Positions 61,421 to 64,000 of a DNA stretch of 64,000 nucleotides are shown here, piece by piece. The stretch covers positions 623,164 to 687,163 of the forward strand of contig NZ_BNBR01000002.1 of NCBI RefSeq assembly GCF_014656055.1, written 5' to 3'. Numbering within the stretch: position 1 is the stretch's first letter; each line of letters opens with the position of its first letter. Below the pieces are notes generated by a model that was given only the letters and a program-made list of their open reading frames with translations, was not told where the DNA came from and made no database searches. The DNA comes from Streptomyces griseosporeus (GTDB lineage Bacteria; Actinomycetota; Actinomycetes; Streptomycetales; Streptomycetaceae). The position numbers were made by a program, and so were the translations under genes.

Positions 61421-63805
61421 TCACTCCCCCAAGAGCAGGCGCGCGGTCTCCCCCGGCGCGAGGGAGACCGCGCGGTCCGGGAGGCGTACGTCGATCGGTG
61501 AGGCGTCGGAGTCGGGGACGGCGATCTCCAGCAGGCTGCTCTCCAGGTGCAGCCGGACGCCCCAGTGGCCCTGGTAGCGCAGGGAGAAGTCGTACGACGA
61601 CAGCTCGGGCAGCGGCACCGGGTCGAGCCAGAGGGCGTCGTCGCGGGTCTCCAGGCCGGGCAGGCCGCGCTGGACGAGGTCGAGGGTGCCGGCCATGGCG
61701 CCGAGATGGATGCCCTCGGCGGTGGTGCCGCCCTGGATGTCGGCGATGTCGCCCTGAAGGGCCTCCTGGCAGTACTTCCACGCCTCGGCGCGCCGGGCGC
61801 GGGCCAGCACCCAGCCGTGGACGAGGCCGCTGAGGGTGGAGCCGTGGCTGGTGCGGTGCAGGTAGTAGTCGACGGTGCGCTGCCAGGTCGCGTCGTCCAG
61901 CCGCAGTCCCAGCCGGCCGAAGAGGTCGCGCAGTTCGGCCGGGGAGAACAGGTAGCCGAGCATGAGGACGTCGGCCTGCTTGGAGGCCTGGTAGCGGTTG
62001 ACGGTGTCGCCCTCGGCCTCCAGGATCCGGTCCAGGCGGCGGATGTCGCCGTACCGGTTGCGGTAGGTGTCCCAGTCCAGCTCGGCGAGGTCGCCGTAGC
62101 CCTCGAACTGGCTGATGACGCCGTCGTGGAAGGGCACGTGCAGGGTGCGGGAGACCTCCTCCCACCGCTCGCGTTCGCCGTCGTCCAGGCCGGTCCGCTC
62201 GACGAGTTCGCGGCGGCGCGGCTCGGGCAGCACGTCCAGCAGTTCCAGGGCGCGGGCGAGCACCCAGGCGGCGGTGACGTTGGTGTAGGCGTTGTCGTCC
62301 AGGCCGGGTGTGGTGGCGTCCGGGTAGGCCTCGTGGTACTCGTCGGGGCCGACGACGCCCTTGATGCGGTGCCGGCCCAGCCCCGGGTCCCAATCGGCGG
62401 CGTCGGCCCAGAAGCGGGCGATCTGCAGCAGCATCTCGGCGCCCTTGGTGTGCAGGAACTCGGCGTCGCCGGCGGCCTGGCAGTACTGCCACACGTTGTA
62501 GGCGATGGCGGAGCCGACGTGGTGCTGGAGGTGGGAGTGGTCGGGCAGCCAGCGGCCCGAACGCGGGTTGAGGTGCAGCTGCTGGGTCTCCTCGCGGCCG
62601 TCGCTGCCGCTCTGCCACGGGTACATCGCGCCCCGCCGCCCGGCCGCCCGGGCGGCGGAGCAGGCCTGTTCCAGCCGGCGGTGGCGGTAGTGCAGCAGCG
62701 CCCGGGAGACCTCGGGGAAGTGCAGGTTCAGGTACGGCAGGACGAACAGCTCGTCCCAGAAGACATGGCCTCGGTAGGCCTCGCCGTGCAGGCCGCGGGC
62801 GGGGACGCCGACGTCGAGGTCGGCGGTGTGCGGGGAGAGGGTCTGCAGCACGTGGAACAGGTGCAGGCGCAGGATCCGGCCGGACTCCCCGGGCACGTCG
62901 AGGTCGGCCCGCCGCCACAGCTGGTCCCAGGCGGTCAGGTGGGACTCCAGCAGGTCGTCCCAGCCGGGGGCGCGGCCGACGCGGGCGACGGCGGCGTGCA
63001 GTGGGTCGCTGATCGCCGGGTCGCGGGAGGTGTGCAGGGCGATCGTCTTGTCGACGGTGGCGACCCGCCCGTCGGTCAGCTCCAGCCGGACCCGCTGGAC
63101 GGCGCGCGGGTTCTCGTGCCGGGCCGCCACGGGCGCGTCCACGGTGAGGCGGGCGGCCGTGCCGACGCGGATGTCGGAGGTGCGGGTGCGGCAGCGCAGC
63201 CACACGGTGCCGGGGTCGTCGCCGCCGGAGTGGGCGTGGGTGAGGTGGCGGCCGTCGAGGTCGCGGTAGCGGGCGACCCCCGCGTTGCTGACGCCGCCGT
63301 CCAGCGCGGACTCGACCTCCAGCGTGCCGGACCAGCCCTCGGCGGTGAACTCGGTGCGCATGGCGGCGAGATGGGGGTCGGCCATGTGCACCAGGCGCTG
63401 CTGGTGCACCAGGAGCGCCCGGCCCTCGCCGAGGTCGTAGCGGGTACGGCGCTCCAGCAGCCCGGAGCACAGGATCAGCCGCAGGTCGTGGTCGAGGACG
63501 GGGGTGGTGTCGGGGTGCAGCCACTCCCCGCCGGGTCGCCGGAACCGCAGCGGGAGCCAGTTCGGCACATTGACCATGTCCTCGTTCTCGACGCTGCGCC
63601 CGGCCACCTCGGAGGTGAGCCGGTTGTAGCAGCCGGCGACATACGTGCCCGGGTAGTGCAGCTCGTCGGCGGCGCACTCCGGCAGCGCGCCCCGGGTGGC
63701 GAAGTACCCGTTGCCCAGCGTGCACAGCGACTCCCGCAGCCGCTCGTCGGCGGGCCGGTAGCCCTCGTACTCCCAGCTCCAGCCCGTCACCTCGGCGCTC
63801 GTCAC
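61421..63805 (-). CDS. Glycoside hydrolase family 65 (disaccharide phosphorylase type)
   Basis: A 794-aa enzyme of GH65 (kojibiose/maltose/trehalose phosphorylases). The N-terminal beta-sandwich begins WSWEYEGYRPADERLRESLCTLGNGYFATRGA. The (alpha/alpha)6 barrel holds the catalytic acid Glu489 in KGVVGPDEYHEAY and the substrate motif RGHVFWDELFVLPYL. The phosphate-loop motif HRTSHGSTLSGLVHGW supports phosphorolysis over hydrolysis. The C-terminal domain ends LAPGETARLLLGE. GGAGGAGCG lies before the GTG start. Which disaccharide is used cannot be told. The DNA to its right up to the window end shows no gene. Confidence 0.92.
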   Translation of the reverse strand: MTSAEVTGWSWEYEGYRPADERLRESLCTLGNGYFATRGALPECAADELHYPGTYVAGCYNRLTSEVAGRSVENEDMVNVPNWLPLRFRRPGGEWLHPDTTPVLDHDLRLILCSGLLERRTRYDLGEGRALLVHQQRLVHMADPHLAAMRTEFTAEGWSGTLEVESALDGGVSNAGVARYRDLDGRHLTHAHSGGDDPGTVWLRCRTRTSDIRVGTAARLTVDAPVAARHENPRAVQRVRLELTDGRVATVDKTIALHTSRDPAISDPLHAAVARVGRAPGWDDLLESHLTAWDQLWRRADLDVPGESGRILRLHLFHVLQTLSPHTADLDVGVPARGLHGEAYRGHVFWDELFVLPYLNLHFPEVSRALLHYRHRRLEQACSAARAAGRRGAMYPWQSGSDGREETQQLHLNPRSGRWLPDHSHLQHHVGSAIAYNVWQYCQAAGDAEFLHTKGAEMLLQIARFWADAADWDPGLGRHRIKGVVGPDEYHEAYPDATTPGLDDNAYTNVTAAWVLARALELLDVLPEPRRRELVERTGLDDGERERWEEVSRTLHVPFHDGVISQFEGYGDLAELDWDTYRNRYGDIRRLDRILEAEGDTVNRYQASKQADVLMLGYLFSPAELRDLFGRLGLRLDDATWQRTVDYYLHRTSHGSTLSGLVHGWVLARARRAEAWKYCQEALQGDIADIQGGTTAEGIHLGAMAGTLDLVQRGLPGLETRDDALWLDPVPLPELSSYDFSLRYQGHWGVRLHLESSLLEIAVPDSDASPIDVRLPDRAVSLAPGETARLLLGE

Positions 63806-64000
63806 GTCAGCGCTCCTCCGTATCCGTGCGCCGTCCCCGGACCGGGAAGGCGCCGCCGGCAGCGGTCACGGCCCGGGTTCCCTGCCCGGGGACGCTCAGG
63901 CCTGGTGGAGGGGGCGTGGCTGTGGTGTGCTGGGGTGAGACGGGAAGGACCGTTTTCGGGACGCGGGGAAGCGGCCCGCAGCCGCGCACCGCGCAATGAG

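Noticed and set aside
60732..63725. A 997-codon minus-strand frame overlapping the GH65 gene
   Set aside because: Frame-shifted shadow: the GH65 frame carries all catalytic motifs, while this one is Arg/Pro-rich.
63806..64000. A gene in the last 195 bp
   Set aside because: Only Arg/Pro/His-rich frames without ribosome sites; no domain seen. Treated as the upstream region of the GH65 gene.
1..64000. Mobile island, phage or insertion sequence
   Set aside because: No transposase, integrase, tRNA-flanked att site or compositional break was seen. The gene content is typical of Streptomyces chromosome.

Overview
The window is very GC-rich DNA from an actinomycete, almost certainly a Streptomyces. 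Evidence for this includes third-position GC bias throughout, GTG/TTG starts, a sortase-anchored long chaplin, an NsdA/NsdB-type developmental repressor, a DUF397 protein, a DasR-like operator and a complete isorenieratene-type carotenoid (crt) cluster of Streptomyces layout. No rRNA, tRNA, CRISPR array, integrase or transposase was recognised. About 60 genes are supported. One of them is interrupted (an acyl-CoA synthetase with an in-frame amber codon) and one runs off the left edge (an aldehyde dehydrogenase).

Layout. 0-3 kb: aldehyde dehydrogenase fragment, an ECF42-type sigma factor with its DGPF/YciI partner, and a small unknown gene. 3-8.4 kb: an SDR/DUF2867 protein, a DNA photolyase, a MerR regulator with a cobalamin-binding domain, a divergent ECF sigma factor and an SPW-repeat membrane protein; this looks like a light/stress-response group. 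8.4-15.5 kb: secreted and surface proteins (a beta-sandwich secreted protein, a long chaplin, a secreted peptidase), a GNAT, a deaminase-like protein and a 0.7-kb non-coding stretch with 100-bp tandem repeats. 15.6-24.7 kb: baeRF3-like protein, Gfo/Idh oxidoreductase, PAS-PP2C phosphatase, NsdA/B-like regulator, APH-type kinase, cell-wall amidase. 24.7-31.9 kb: small regulators, universal stress protein, PaaK-type CoA ligase, and a FAD monooxygenase/TetR pair with twin operators. 31.8-44 kb: interrupted acyl-CoA synthetase, penicillin-acylase-family enzyme, serine hydrolase, XRE(MmyB-like)/SDR pair with a palindromic operator, phytoene-desaturase-like oxidoreductase and a second acyl-CoA synthetase. 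44-46.6 kb: a soluble Ser/Thr kinase with TPR repeats.

46.7-55.6 kb is the crt cluster, arranged as two divergent operons: crtE-crtI-crtB-crtV leftward and crtY-crtT-crtU rightward. The products run from geranylgeranyl diphosphate through phytoene, lycopene and beta-carotene to an aromatic carotenoid. It is followed by a cobalt-uptake pair (cbtB-cbtA) under a cobalamin riboswitch. In Streptomyces, carotenoid synthesis is switched on by light through the adenosylcobalamin-dependent MerR regulator LitR and an ECF sigma factor. Finding a LitR-like regulator, an ECF sigma factor, a photolyase, the crt operons and cobalt uptake within 50 kb suggests a shared light/B12 theme; the regulatory link itself is inference.

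56.9-64 kb: a phosphatase-fold protein lacking its catalytic motif, a Cys-rich copper-binding protein, ChaB/DUF6479/DUF8129-type stress proteins, fructosamine kinase, SRPBCC and TfoX-like proteins, and a GH65 phosphorylase.

The most unusual structure is at the stop/start junctions inside the crt operons. The crtE-crtI junction has been tandemly multiplied three times with a 56-bp period. This creates three 19-codon or shorter ORFs, each starting on the stop of the previous one (ATGA) and each preceded by a Shine-Dalgarno sequence. The crtY-crtT junction shows an analogous 24-bp duplication.
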